Part shown: positions 1 through 12,092 of the stretch, piece after piece
Layout of the letters: every line of letters starts with the position of its first letter
Numbering within the stretch: the first letter of the stretch is position 1
Assembly (NCBI GenBank): GCA_011799875.1
Contig: CM022302.1
Location: 55,284,854-55,348,853 of the forward strand
Direction: 5' to 3'
From: Thinopyrum elongatum
Lineage: Eukaryota > Streptophyta > Magnoliopsida > Poales > Poaceae
Length of the DNA: 64,000 nt
Position numbers and translations under genes: made by a program
Notes under the pieces: generated by a model
The model's database searches: none
The model's input: only the letters and a program-made list of their open reading frames with translations
Told to the model about the DNA's origin: nothing

Positions 1-759
1 GATCACTGGAAGAAGCCCGCCATGCGTACCGGTGATCACGTACTTGCTATGGTCAATGATTTACATGTAATCTTTGGAAAGGGTCCCGGCGGACTATCTG
101 TTCCGAATGACGCTGAGGGACGCGCTCCCATGTGGAAGAAGAAATCTATATTTTGGGACCTACCCTACTGGAAAGACCTAGAGGTCCGCTCTTCAATCGA
201 CGTGATGCACGTGACAAAGAACCTTTGCGTGAACCTGCTAGGCTTCTTGGGCGTGTATGGAAAGACAAAAGATACACCTGAGGCACGGGAGGACCTGCAA
301 CGTTGGCACGAAAAAGACGGCATGCCTCCAAAGAAGTATGAAGGTCCTGCCAGCTACGCTCTTACCAAAGAAGAGAAGCAAATTTTCTTTGAATGCCTGC
401 TCAGTATGAAGGTCCCGTCTGGCTTCTCGTCGAATATAAAGGGAATAATAAATATGGCAGAGAAAAAGTTCCAGAAGCTAAAGTCTCGTGACTGCCACGT
501 GATTATGACGCAACTGGTTCCAGTTGCGTTGAGGGGGCTTCTACCGGAAAACGTTCGATTAGCCATTGTGAAGCTATGTGCATTCCTCAATGCAATCTCT
601 CAGAAGGTGATCGATCCAGAAATCATACCAAGGCTAAGGAGTGATGTGGCGCAATGTCTTGTCAGTTTCGAGCTGGTGTTCCCACCATCCTTCTTCAATA
701 TCATGACGCACAAGAGATCACTGGCCCGCATTTGTGGCCCACAAGACATCAGAGAATAG
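1..759 (+). pseudogene. tnp2-type CACTA transposase, internal fragment
   Basis: The frame is open from base 1 (no start in the window) to a stop at 757-759. The protein matches the central to C-terminal part of plant tnp2 transposases (Transposase_21 followed by the start of DUF4218). Visible landmarks are IFWDLPYWKDLEVRSSIDVM at about 50-70, the SRDCHVIMTQLVPVALRG block, and PPSFFNIMTH near the end, which aligns with the same blocks in the copies at 45562-49094 and 58659-62004. After MTH the sequence loses similarity, so the rest of DUF4218 and DUF4216 is deleted or frameshifted. The gene would encode the enzyme that cuts and joins CACTA ends; this copy cannot. Confidence 0.85.
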
Positions 760-831
760 TAAGAAGATGTCAGCGACAAACAAGAAAAATGCTGAAAGAA
801 GGAGCATCACCATTGCACGGGGTCAGGTGGC

Positions 832-3734
832 TAGCTCAAAGCCCGGCCGTTGTGGGACAAGGCTGAGAAGGACCTGCTTGATAAAGGGGTCGAACCAGAG
901 ACATTGAACTGGCCAGACCATTCAAGGACTTGGTTCTTCGTGGTTGGGGGAACCTTGGACCCTGAAACAGGGAAGTGCCGTTGGACGAAGGAACAACTTG
1001 AAATACCCGTCAAGAAGCTTTAGAAGTATATCGCCGCAGCGCAGCAAGGGACGTTCGTTTCCGACAGAGAGAACGACGAGCTCACATAGGCCCTAGGGAA
1101 TCATGAGCACCCAGGACGAACACGAGGCACGGCAGGCTCCGTTGCGTGGAAGGTTGGGTTTCCCAGCGCAGGCGGTTACAAAACCCGGGAGAGGAGGAAA
1201 GTGGAGCAGACCGAACTGCAGAAGCTGAATGCAAGGGTACGAGCGCTAGAGGAAAAAGCACTACTAGTTCAGAGCCAGCGACCTGCCGGAGCTACCCCAC
1301 CATCTCAGCGGAGAAGCAGTGTGGCTTCCACCGAGCTCCTTCAGCAGCCTGACTTCACGGCTCCCAGCTACCCCGTGGATGCTATCGCGGAGGCTCAAGA
1401 TTGCCACCTTATGACGCAATGGCAGCACCTCAAAGTCAAGGCGGCCGTCGGCTCTGTTGCACCTCCTCAACCCGGCGCAACTTTTCACTGCCTTCCGATT
1501 CCACAAGGCTATGCTGTTGTGATGGTCGATGAAATAACGGAGGGATTTGAGGAGCTCGAGCTTGACCACCCTACCGGTGAAGGGGAGACTCAGCTGGGTC
1601 TTGCTTTGAAGACTCCATGTCTATGGCGGAAGGAGCTCATCAACCTCCCGAACTAGACGCCTCCTCCTCCTCCTCCTCCGGCGAGTTAGGGCACTCCGCC
1701 TCCTCCTCCGGTGAGTGATCAGGGCAGTCCGCCTCCTTCTCCGGCTGCTCTGGCGCGTGGTGGCACTCCACCTCCTTCTCCGCCTGCGCCGGCGCATCCG
1801 AGCAGCCCGCCTCCTCCTCCGCCTCATCAGCAACAGCGGAAGACAGCCGCCGCCACTCCGGCTGCTCCGGCGCGTCGTAGCACTCCGCCTCCTTCTCCGC
1901 CTCGTAAGCAACGAAGGAAGACAACCGCAGCCGCTCCGGCTGCTCCAGCGTCTAGCAGTACAGCCAGAGGCTGGAGGCAATACAGATTTGGTCCGACTCT
2001 CACGCCTCTAGAGAAGTTACCATACGAGATGACCGAGGAGGAAAATGCGCAGATCTGTCAAGCCCAAGTGAGTGACCTTTTTGCGAAGAAAAATACACCT
2101 CCAGAGGAGAAGATAGATCCGGTGAAATTGAAGCGCACTTTGGAGAACCTGAAGCGACCACCACCGCCTCCGCCGGATGACAACCATGTTCGCGCTCTTA
2201 AAAAGGCAGTGGAAGGAGCGCGCCGGTCGGGAACTACTTCAATTAACAAAAGGTTACAAGAACGAAGAAGTGGGAACAAAATTCCCCAGCTCGGCGAACA
2301 GGCAAACCAATCGTGCCCCCCGCTCAAGGTGTCAAGCGATATAGTCGCAAATCTGCCGGGGATGCTGCCCGATACCAATCCTGGTGATTACCTGCCCGAC
2401 GATGCACATTTTTATACAATGGAGGTGGACGAACACAAATACCGGTACGGGAAGCCTCTCGTCAGACCTGGTGATCCTCCTCTAACAACGATGATGCAAA
2501 GATTCCATAAGTGGTACATGGACACCTGCAAGTCTGGGAAGGATATTTTGACGCTGAGAGTTAAAGAGGAGCACGACCTCGTTGGAATTGATCTGTTGTC
2601 TGTTTCATTTGAGGAGTGCTTCCTGTTTTTCAATCAAAAGGACCTCGATAAAATAATCATCACTTGCTACTGTCTGTAAGTACTATACTTCTGTAATTAA
2701 GTCTTTATATATAGCTCAGCTCTTTCATTGCATGTATATATAATTATCCTCACTATATTATGCAGATTGAAGATCGTCGAATGCAGAAATGCACAAATCT
2801 ATGATATTGGGTTCATTAACACAAATCTCATAGATGAATGGACGGTTAAATATAATGCGAAAGAAACCGAGGCCAACTTGCTACAATCGTTGCTTAAAAA
2901 TCAAAACAAAGATAAAATACTCTTTCCTTACAACTTCAAGTGAGTGTTACTGTCTTCTGCATATTCGGTTTCCCTTATTACTCGAGGTTATAGTAATGTA
3001 ATTGATGAGTTATGCATGCGTGCGCAGCTTCCACTTTATTCTCCTAGAGATTAAGCTTGAGCAGGGACTAGTAACCGTCTTAGACTCAAGACGAAAAGAT
3101 CCCAAGGAGTATGTGGCCATGACTGAAATGCTCCAGAAGTAAGTTCAATCGATCATTATCGCACCATATCGGCAACTTTGTTCATTTCCTGATATCAAGT
3201 AATTATTTTCTTTGTCTCGCAGGGTTTGGAAAGTGTTCACCACAGAAGCTCTGGGACTGCCGGGGGAGGTGCGATTTACACACCCAAAAGTAAGTACTAC
3301 TAGCTAGTTCCGTGCATCTTCCATTGATTCTATCTAGTTTCATCAATACCATTTATAATGCTTGATTATCAGTTTGATTGACCTCTATTTCTCGTAAAGT
3401 GGTTGTGGCAGGAAGGCGGGAATAATTTTTGTGGATACTACGTTTGCGACTATATCTACAACGCGACGACCTCTAAGCGGGGCTACTCTGAAAAACAATA
3501 TGAAGTGCGTAAGCAATAATATTCACAATTTTATTTTATTACTCTCATTTGTGTTGAGTTTCATTCATATATATATATTGACCCCCTTCTTCAAATTAGA
3601 TTTGGCAGATGCGAGATGAACTCCTACCACAAGATCGCATAAAAGTAATTCAAGAGGAATTGGCGGGATTCTTTCTTGACCACGTCATCAATCCAGCCGA
3701 AGAATACCATGTGAAACTTGACATCAGATGTTAG
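832..3734 (+). pseudogene. Second CACTA gene of element A: coiled-coil/proline-rich protein with C48 (Ulp1-like) protease exons
   Basis: One frame runs from about 832 to 2675 with nonsense codons at about 1021, 1087, 1654 and 1687. It reads a charged TNP1-like part, a short coiled coil (about 1200-1265), a proline-rich stretch (1657-1960) and a region before the protease. Downstream exons are supported by GT/AG sites: 2766-2939, 3028-3138, 3223-3289, 3400-3504 and 3609-3734. Joined, they give a C48-type fold with the expected catalytic order: His in NFHFILLEI, Asp in VLDSR, Gln then Cys in WQEGGNNFCGYYVCDY. Ulp1-like domains are known from CACTA and Mutator-like elements; the substrate is not known here. 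The protease exons themselves contain no stop, so the catalytic module is intact while the N-terminal part is broken. Confidence 0.75.
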
Positions 3735-4091
3735 GGATTGTAAGAGATCTTATATGGTATATATGTAGCTAGTAGCGTCGGATAGATATACGAAAACTTG
3801 TTGTTCGACCATTCTCTCGGAGAAGGAGGAGGTTGATCACTTCTCTCTGTATATGTTCATGACGATCTTGTGTACTTAATGGTTTCCTTCATTTGCTTAC
3901 TAGCTAGCGTGTCGAGTCCTCTCTATACGTATAGTACGTAGCGTCGACCAAGCACGGAGATAAGAGAGGACACTTCTCTCTATTAGCTAGCTAACACAAT
4001 ATATGAAACCCCTAAATTAACCCTACAAAACCCCCAAACCCCCTCCCCCCCTTTAAAAAAAACAAAAACCCCAGCTCCTGAGCTGCTGACG

Positions 4092-4287
4092 CGTGGATGC
4101 TCTTTGGTCCCGGTTGGTGTTACCAACCGGGACTAAAGGCCCTCCTGCCTGGGCTCGCCGCAGTGGCCACGTGGAGCCCCATCTGTCCCGGTTCGTAGGC
4201 GAACCAGGACTAAAGGTATTGGGCTTTAGTCCCGACCCTTTAGTCCCGGTTCCAGAACCGGGACAGATGGGCCTTTTTCTACTAGTG
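4092..4287. repeat. Right subterminal palindromes and TIR of CACTA A
   Basis: Three imperfect palindromes built on TCCCGGTT/AACCGGGA occur in 196 bp: GGTCCCGGTTGGT pairs with ACCAACCGGGAC around 4106-4134, followed by two similar hairpins, and the end reads TTTTTCTACTAGTG. Such arrays are the binding sites of TNPA-like proteins in En/Spm. Confidence 0.85.
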
Positions 4288-5962
4288 GTTGCTTTAGGTA
4301 TTTTTTCCATCAAATTACCTGATGCATATGAACAGAGATCTAATGGAGTTATACTTGGGATTAATGTTCATATGCTCAAGGTTCCCTGATGATCACTTTA
4401 TTTAGAGGATGGAAAATATTTCCAAAATCTTGATAACAATCATCTCAGTTCTAAACCACAACACCGTTGGGCTGAAGATGGAAAAGAACTTAATGAACTA
4501 TGACAAATGATTATAAATAACGTTAGTCAGATATATAACCACTAGCTACATGATACTGACAAACTTGCCACTTGAGTGAAGTGTCACATATGATTATAAA
4601 CGACGTTGGTCAGATATATAATCAACATGTTACATCATAATGGTCGTTCGACTAGCAAGCTTGCCACTTTAGCATTCATGTGTGCTTCGTAATGCTCATA
4701 AGGAACTAAGTACACACTAACATGATAAAGGAGTCATTTTTCATTCATTCTTCTAAATAAGACTTATTGCATCTTAATTAGAGAACCAACATTAGAATGT
4801 GCTTTTCATACATTCTCCATCCAAGACTTCTCCTTGGTTCCATCTTAATTAAAGAATTGCGATACATATTTTGCTTAGTTGTATATGCTATGATCTAAGT
4901 AGGGGAAGTGAACGTGATATCTCATATTAAATGAGACTTCCATTTGGCATGTAATAGACGGAGGACGAAAAGTTAGCTCATCTCAACTTGAAACTGGAAT
5001 GAAGTATTAGCAGGAACCATTTCAAAGATACATAAGAAGAAAAAAGGAATGATAATAAATAGATTCCCTAGAATGAAGAATCATGAATAATCTGTGCTTC
5101 CTCGCTGTGAAAATGACCATATGCATTGTGATGCTTACAAAAAGTAGAATGTTCCTTCGAAAACATAGACACGCTGCACCTGTTCTAATTATCAATGCAC
5201 CATTACCCTGCCAGAAACATTCCTGCAAGAATACACCAATTCGTCAAATCGTTTTAGGGAATTGAGAACCGGTGCCATCTTTTTCTGGACCAAAAGTAAT
5301 ATAAAAAAGAACATACGAAAATCTTAAATTCAGAAGTAGGGAGGACAAACTATCAGAAATCTACAGGTAGTATAAAGACCACGACGGATGGCTGGGAGAC
5401 GACGGCTACCAAAAACTATCAATTAATCAAAGAATCTCTACATGGATATGGATCATGAACTTGTACGCACCTCATATGTTGTCATAGCTCAGCAATCCTC
5501 AATCATGGTCATGTATTCCTCGTTTGTATATCTGTTGGCTACACATGTTCGTGTTGGCTGCTGCTGTGCAAGTGCAGGTACTGTACGCACTTCTGAACAT
5601 GCCTCGGCGTACAAAACGGCGCTACGGGCTGCCGCGAATCCTACGTCGACGGCCACGACGCCGGCAATACTTGATGTAAATAGAAGACCCGATTTTTCAG
5701 TCTCCAAGGGAAAAGAAATCGAGATTGGAAAAGATGGCGCCAGATTGCACAGTCGAGTGGTTGTGAAATCAAGCGTGCAGGATCATCAAGTATGGGGAGA
5801 TTGCGAAGTGAGGTGAACTTTGCCTACCGGGTCAAGCCAAAGGCACCATGGCAAGGGCGCCCGAGGAGAGATGGGGAAGGCGGCTGCGCCAAGGACACAC
5901 GGATGGGCTGACGTGAGGAGGAAGACTATTACATGGCTGATGCTCCATGACTTGTCTCAATG

Positions 5963-5990
5963 ACATAGATAGATAGATGATAGATAGATG
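5963..5990. repeat. (ATAG/GATA)n microsatellite
   Basis: Short run of GATA/TAGA tetranucleotides with one slip. Confidence 0.85.
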
Positions 5991-7019
5991 GAGGCAAAAC
6001 CTGGGTGGTGCGGCACGATTTGGTCTTGAGCAATTGAACTAGGGGAGCGCAATTTTCCTTCTCCCGTTGCAACGCACTGGCATGTTTGCTAGTGATATTT
6101 ATATTCCATTCATGATTATATCATGCTATTGTGATCATTCATCATCCTACCCTACACATGTACTCGTGTATATGCCCCCACACGTACTTATATATGAACT
6201 TCTAGAAACCACCTTTTTCACTTAGGATTCAACATTTGTTGTTGCCTCTACTCTCATCGGCGGTGAGGCAGAAGCCCTGTAGAGGCTGAAGAAATATCTA
6301 CAAAATGCTATATGCAGCCAAAGATGGCAGCCAAGATAGTATATAATATATAATGGCCAATTTCTGATGCAAAATTTTACCATGCCTTGCTACAGGGCGC
6401 CTCTCCATGTATCATGTAGGAGGTGTTGGGCATGTGATGTTGCTGAATAGAAAATGGAGAATACATGGGCATATTGGGTGCACTAGCGCTTTGAGGTGTT
6501 CTAGAGCACTAGGTCCTCGGTAGTGTTTAAAGTGTATTGAAAAAACCCCCAGAAAAATGAACAATACTCATGCGACACGTACATACCTTGTCAAAATATT
6601 GAATCGAAATGAACACATAACACAAGAACAAAAGACAAATAATACAATGAGTAGTACCAGCATAACGGTATTCACTCTAGGTTTGAACTTGATACTATTC
6701 ACAACATGTTTTCCTTTTTGTGTATCAAGTTGTGAATCGAACTTGGACTTCAATTTTTTGTAGAATGGTACATATATATGATCTCCATGTCATGATTATT
6801 TTTTCAGATTTTCTCAAAACCTAAAATATTTTTTTTGTGACTTAGTGTACCAGTACACCACATTATCTCAGAGGTGCTAGTGCATATTATTATGCCCCAA
6901 GGATGCCCAAAAAGGCCCAGTCTCATCATTATGTTACCTTTTCTTCATTTTCTTTTCAAAATTGACCAACTTACTTTTCTTTATAAATTCCATGTGTATC
7001 AACACTAGAACTGGTGATG

Positions 7020-7430
7020 GAACATCCAATGTTGGGACATATTGGTTAATGACATCTTCAACTTTTTATGCCGATGGAGGGGTGTACTTTCTAGGATTGA
7101 GATGCATTGTGAATTTGGGCTAAACATGAATTGGATTATTAATCACAGATCTACTCTATTCAAACAAGTTGGGACAATCATGTACAGTGCATTTCTAGTC
7201 TCTAGATCTCACAAAGCGAAACATGGATCATTCTCATGTTTCCTCACTCTAGTCCCACATGTTCTAGTTCTTCAACTATCAAGAGATGTTTTAGACTCTC
7301 CTCCACTTCTTACTGTTATTTGTGGCTTTTGTGGAAATATTTACCCTATTTCAGAATGTTACTATGTTTCACCCTTTACTAGTGCATCATAACATTTTCA
7401 ACTCATTTGATTATCCCTACTACCACCCCC
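7020..7430. repeat. Copy 1 of diverged direct duplication
   Basis: It shares a collinear set of blocks with 8510-8940. Examples are the GAGGGGTGTA...TCTAGGATTGAGATGC stretch, GTTGGGACAATCAT, CTCATTTGTCCTCA/CTCATGTTTCCTCA, and CATAACATTC/TCAACTCATTT near the end. Divergence is high, so the duplication is old. Confidence 0.65.
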
Positions 7431-8509
7431 TCGATACGACAGATCAACCCTAGCTGGCAGGTTCGCATGGTAGCTGATTGGTAGACGTACCCTTTACCAA
7501 GCAAAGTGGGCATAATCTCATTGAGCAACCCCATTATAAATATTTTGTTGTCTACTAGTATTCGTAGTCCTCCAAGATGGGCGGAATTGATTATGTAGTT
7601 AGTCCTCATGCATTAACATGATGTATTTTTGTTGCATCAAGTTGATGTGATGGATTGTATTAACGAAGCTTATTCCACATATATCCCAATTCCTACACAT
7701 TAGTATTGAATGATTAACTATTTTGCTGTATGAGGTGGGTGGCGCATTAACATGCCCTCATCTATCTCATAAGTCAGCTAGGGCATGTGTAAAATACACA
7801 ATTAACTTGCCGGCGTAGTTATGTGTATTTTTGTGTTTTCCCTTCTACATTTGTGAAATATTCATGAGAAAATGATTTTGTGCCACATTGTAGACAGATC
7901 TCAACATACCTTTTGGACGCACAGATACTAGGCATGCACGCCTCGAGAGCCAAATGTACCCTTGTGTTGGATAATGCCCTTGTCTGAGACCAGTGTCTAG
8001 ATTTTTTTTAACATTGTACGTAATAAACACGACACAATTGTGGGAGCCATGTTAGGTGGGGTGGGGGCACCATGCACGACGATACATGCATGCGTCCTAG
8101 TATCTCTATGCTTCGCATGTGTCATGTTCATGGCCTCACAACATAAACATTTTTAAATCTTGATGAATGAATTGTTTAGAAACACTTTGACTGTAAATTC
8201 GGTTCTCCTTTTCTCTGGGTCCCACTTTCATCTAGGGCATATCAACATTCCAACATGTAACATTTGCTACACTTATAATGCACCTCTAGATATTTTTTCT
8301 TTGGGAACTAGGACACTTGGAAAGAAAAAAAAGGGAAAGAGAAATTGTTATGTCAGTTTTGATGAAGCTGTAATGTTTGAGCCACACTATGTGAACTTCA
8401 TCTCCATAAAGCAGGATTTTTGGTCTAGCAGAGTGGACACCCAAAGTTGTAGTAAAGATACATGACCATCAAGTTTTTGCTAGGGAAGATGATAACATGT
8501 GAGAGTGCT

Positions 8510-8940
8510 GAATGTGTCAACAAAGGTCGAATAGAGATGTCTTCAGCTTTGTATGCCAATTGAGGGGTGTAGTCTCTAGGATTGAGATGCCTTAGGAATT
8601 TTGGCTTGAGGTGAATATGAATATCTTGTCCCTTATGGTTTCTATGCACACATGTTGGGACAATCATCATCTCTTCAAATCTCATAGAGCGAGATAGGGT
8701 CTCATTTGTCCTCACCACATTCCCGTTTCATCTAGTATGCCAACAAATCTTTCCCACAAAATAAAGAATAGTTAATCAATCTATCTGGAGATGCTTTATA
8801 CTCAAATTCGTATATTCATGTGTGAGTTTTATGACACTTTTCTATCCTATTTCAAACTGCAATACTTTAACGATTACTAGTATCTCATAACATTCCCACC
8901 TCATTTTATTTCGCCCCCTTACTCCATTACGAATCGGCCA
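8510..8940. repeat. Copy 2 of diverged direct duplication
   Basis: Same orientation as 7020-7430, offset about 1.5 kb. Shared blocks include GTCTTCAGCTTTGTATGCC, TAGGATTGAGATGC, GTTGGGACAATCATC and TATCCTATTTCAAACTGCAA. Confidence 0.65.
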
Positions 8941-9126
8941 AATTTGCACGGTTTAACTTCAGACAAAATTTGTGCACATTCCTTTCAAGCACAAGGAGTG
9001 GTGTTAAGCTTCTACTCCTACTATGAATGAAATGTGTTCAAAATGAAAGCACTATTGCATAGAATAAACTTTTAAGTTTTTTCAGGTGAATAAACTTCAG
9101 CTTCAGTGGGAGAGGTGCTTGGTAGT

Positions 9127-10618
9127 TGATATGTCACCATCGTATCTATAATTTTTTATTGTTTCATGCCAATATTATACAACTTTCACATACTTTTGGC
9201 AACATTTTATATCATTTATTGGACTAACCTATTGATCCAGTGCCCAGTGCCAGTTCCTATTTTTTTTTCATGTTTTCTGTTTCGCAGAATATCCATATCA
9301 AATGAAGTCCAAATGCAATAAAATTTTATGGAGAATTATTTTGGAATATATGTGTTTTTTGGGAGGTGGGATCATCGCAAACAGGGGCCCATAGCCACCA
9401 CAAGACACCTGGGCGCGTCAGGCAGCCCAGGCACATGGTGGTGGGTTGTGCCCTCCTCGTATGTTGGTTGGAGCTCTACTTCGGGCGCAAGGAAGCTTAT
9501 ATCCGGAAAAAATCGTGTTAAAAACTCAGCGCAATCGGAGTTGCGGATCTCCGGGAATATAAGAAACGGTTTTCGGCCAGAAAACTGGAACGCGAAATAG
9601 AAGAGAACAGAGAGGGAGAACCAATTTTGGAGGGGCTCCCGCCCCTACACCGCCATGGAGGCCATGGACCAGAAGGGGAACTCTCATCCCATCTAGGGGG
9701 AAGGCCAAGGAAGAAGAAGAAGGAGGGGGCACTCTCCCCCTCTCTCCCGGTGGCGCCAGAGCGCCGCCGGGGCAAGGATCGTGACGGCAATCTACATCAA
9801 CAATCTTACTACCGTCAACACCAACTTTCTCCCCTTCTATGCAGCGGTGTAACACCCATTCTCCCCGCTGTAATCTCTACTTAAACATGGTGCTCAACAC
9901 TATATATTATTTCCCAATGATATGTGGTTATCCTATGATGTTTGAGTAGATCCGTTTTGTCCTATGGGCTAATTGATGATCGTGGTTGGTTTGAGTGTAT
10001 ATTTTATTTATGGTGCTGTCCTATGGTGCCCTCTGTCTCGCGCAAACATGAGGGGTCCCCACTGTAGGGTGTTGCAATACGTTCATAATTTGCTTATTGC
10101 CGGTTGCCGGAGTGACAGAAGCCTGAACACGGATAAGTGGGTTGTTGCGTATGGGAGTAAAGAGGACTTGATACTTAATGCTATGGTTCGGTTTTACGAC
10201 CTTAATGATCTTTAGTAGTTGCGAATGCTTGCTAGAGTTCCAATCATAAGTGCATATGATCCAAGTAGAGAAAGTATGTTAGCTCATGCCTCTCCCTCGT
10301 GTAAAATTGCAAGAATGATTACCGGTCTAGTTATCGATTGCCTAGGGACAAATAACTTTCTTGTTGACAAAAGCTATCTACTTTTATTACCTCACAATTT
10401 ATTCGTAGTTTTATTCTCGCAAAGTACTCGTAGTTTTATTCTTGCAAAATAGTTTCATACTTGTTTTAGGTAAAGCAAACGTCAAGTGTGCGTAGGGTTG
10501 TATCGGTGGTCGATAGAACTTGAGGAAATATTTGTTCTACCTTTAGCTCCTCGTTGGGTTCGACACTCTTATTTATCGAAAAAGGCTACAAACGATCCCC
10601 TATACTTGTGGGTTATCA
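9127..10618 (+). repeat. 5' LTR of element I
   Basis: Starts TGATATGTCACC and ends CTTGTGGGTTATCA (1492 bp). The first 600 bp align with 21194-21791, with many substitutions and small indels, so the insertion is older than Copia element H. Confidence 0.85.
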
Positions 10619-10629
10619 AGACCTTTTTC

Positions 10630-10650
10630 TAGCGCCGTTGCCAGGGAGCA
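10630..10650 (+). other. Primer-binding site of element I
   Basis: TAGCGCCGTTGCCAGGGAG begins 11 bases after the LTR end. It matches, with two changes, the TGGCGCCGTTGCCGGGGA primer site (tRNA-Asp type) common in Triticeae Gypsy elements. Confidence 0.65.
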
Positions 10651-10742
10651 ATAGCGTGGGGTGAATATTCGCGTGTGTGCTTGTTTGCTTTATTACTAAG
10701 TAGATTTTCTTTTCAGTTCTAAGTTGTTCTCTATCTTTAGTT

Positions 10743-12092
10743 ATGGATATGGAACATGAAACACCAAAAAAATTAGTGGTACTTGCTACTCATGGAGATG
10801 GGGAACCTCCTAAAACCCTTGATACTCGTTATGTGAAAAATATAAAAAACTACTTTGATAATGCTGAGAAAACCCGATTCAACTTGATAATGGGAGTAAT
10901 GTTGGATCAACATGAATACTTTAGGGATTATCGCTTGACTCAAAAAGGAAAACTTTTATGGGATCAAATTGAAATGTTGCAATGGTATGCTTGGAATTTA
11001 TGCTCGAGATATGATTATACTTGTTGCTCCAGGATGAAGGCTCCACACCTTCCCTTTTCATGCAAATTTAATGAAAATGAAACCTTAGCTTCTTATGCTA
11101 GTGGTAGATATGATTATTATGATGTGCAACAAATAGAAGAATTTGTTGCTTTTAAGGGTGCTTATGAAATTGAATCTCTGTTTGAAAAGTATGAAGATTA
11201 TAATGATTCTGTTTATAGACCTGAAAATTTTGCTATACTTAAATATTGCTATGAAAATTATAAATACAATGTCAATATTGATGCGTTTATTGAGAAAGTC
11301 TCCGCTGTCCAAGAAGAGACTAATGTTTTGCAGGAGTCTATGGAAGAAGAAAATGATGAAATTGTGAGCTCATTGGATGAAAAAGATGAGGAGGAGAGCG
11401 GAGAACAAAAGGAGAAAGAGCGGATTGATCACCCGTGCCCACCTTATAATGAGAGTAACTCTTCACCCCATACATCGTTTCATTTCCCTTCATGCTTACC
11501 GAAGGATGAATGCTATGATGATTGCTATGATCCTGTTGATTCATTTGAAATATCCCTTTTTGATGAACTGGATGCTTGCTATGCTTATGGCCATGATGCC
11601 AATTTTGATTATGCTTATGGAGATGAAGTTGCTATAGTTCCTTATGTTAAGAATGAAATTGTTGCTATTGCACCCACACATGATAGTCCTATTATCTTTT
11701 TGAACTCTCCAAACTACACTATATCGGAGAAGTTTGCTCTTATTAAAGATTACATTGATGGGTTACCTTTTACCGTTGCACATGATAATTTTGATGAATA
11801 TAATATGCATGTGCTTGCTGCTCCTACTTGCAATTATTATGAGAGAGGAACTATATCTCCATCTCTCTATGTTTCCAACACGATAAAATTGCAAGAAACT
11901 TATTATGCTATGTATTGGCCTTTACTTGATGTTCATGAATTGTTCTTGTATGACATGCCGATGCATAGTAAGAGAGTTAGACTTCGTCATTGCATGGTAT
12001 ATGTTGCTTTGTGCTCACTACTAAATGCCAAATCATTGCTAATTAAAATTGGCTTTGATATACCTTGGGATCCGGGTGCATCCATTACTTGA
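10743..12092 (+). CDS. Uncharacterised 449-aa acidic protein carried by LTR element I
   Basis: This is a complete ORF from ATG (context TTTAGTTATGG) to TGA, starting about 90 bp after the primer-binding site, the position where gag would normally start. I recognise no gag, protease, RT or integrase motif. Residues 1-130 are mixed alpha-helical with several aromatic residues. About 195-230 is a run of Glu/Asp/Lys likely to be coiled coil or disordered. About 255-300 is rich in Tyr, Asp and Cys, for example ECYDDCYDPVDSFE and YAYGHDANFDYAYGDE. The C-terminus is again mixed, ending in WDPGASIT. There is no signal peptide or obvious membrane segment. Base composition is AT-rich like the flanking internal sequence. 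It is odd that this frame is uninterrupted while the rest of the element is noncoding and its LTRs have diverged. It could be a highly modified gag that packages element RNA in trans, or a captured sequence; I cannot choose. Confidence 0.7.
   Translation: MDMEHETPKKLVVLATHGDGEPPKTLDTRYVKNIKNYFDNAEKTRFNLIMGVMLDQHEYFRDYRLTQKGKLLWDQIEMLQWYAWNLCSRYDYTCCSRMKAPHLPFSCKFNENETLASYASGRYDYYDVQQIEEFVAFKGAYEIESLFEKYEDYNDSVYRPENFAILKYCYENYKYNVNIDAFIEKVSAVQEETNVLQESMEEENDEIVSSLDEKDEEESGEQKEKERIDHPCPPYNESNSSPHTSFHFPSCLPKDECYDDCYDPVDSFEISLFDELDACYAYGHDANFDYAYGDEVAIVPYVKNEIVAIAPTHDSPIIFLNSPNYTISEKFALIKDYIDGLPFTVAHDNFDEYNMHVLAAPTCNYYERGTISPSLYVSNTIKLQETYYAMYWPLLDVHELFLYDMPMHSKRVRLRHCMVYVALCSLLNAKSLLIKIGFDIPWDPGASIT

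Larger units (their letters stand above)
1..4287 (+). mobile_element. CACTA (DTC) transposon A, right part
   Basis: Both element genes (a tnp2 fragment and a spliced Ulp1-like gene) read on the plus strand. The right end is the reverse complement of CACTAGTAGAAAAAGGCC, the CACTA-type terminus, finishing at 4287. The last 200 bp carry the palindromic subterminal repeats typical of these elements. The left end lies outside the window, so the 3-bp target duplication cannot be tested; the three bases after the end are GTT. Its TCCCGGTT-type subterminal repeats differ from those of B/C/D and of G, so it is a third CACTA family. Confidence 0.85.
4288..9126. other. Unassigned AT-rich region, no convincing gene
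   Basis: I see no long ORF, no recognisable domain and no terminal repeats that would assign this to a known element. The longest open frame (7042-7392, 116 codons) is unlike any family I know and lies in a diverged direct repeat. Around 6050-6090 there is a CGTTGCAACGCACTGGCA-like string that resembles motifs often seen at ends of small grass transposons; I could not find a partner end. Confidence 0.6.

Noticed and set aside
1621..1980. Arg-rich 119-codon minus ORF
   Set aside because: Antisense of the proline-rich stretch of element A's second gene.
7042..7392. 116-codon ORF as a host gene
   Set aside because: No domain, no partner exons, lies in a diverged direct repeat.
9518..9855. Overlapping 90-109-codon minus ORFs
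   Set aside because: Antisense within the 5' LTR of element I; counterparts in the 3' LTR are not conserved as proteins.
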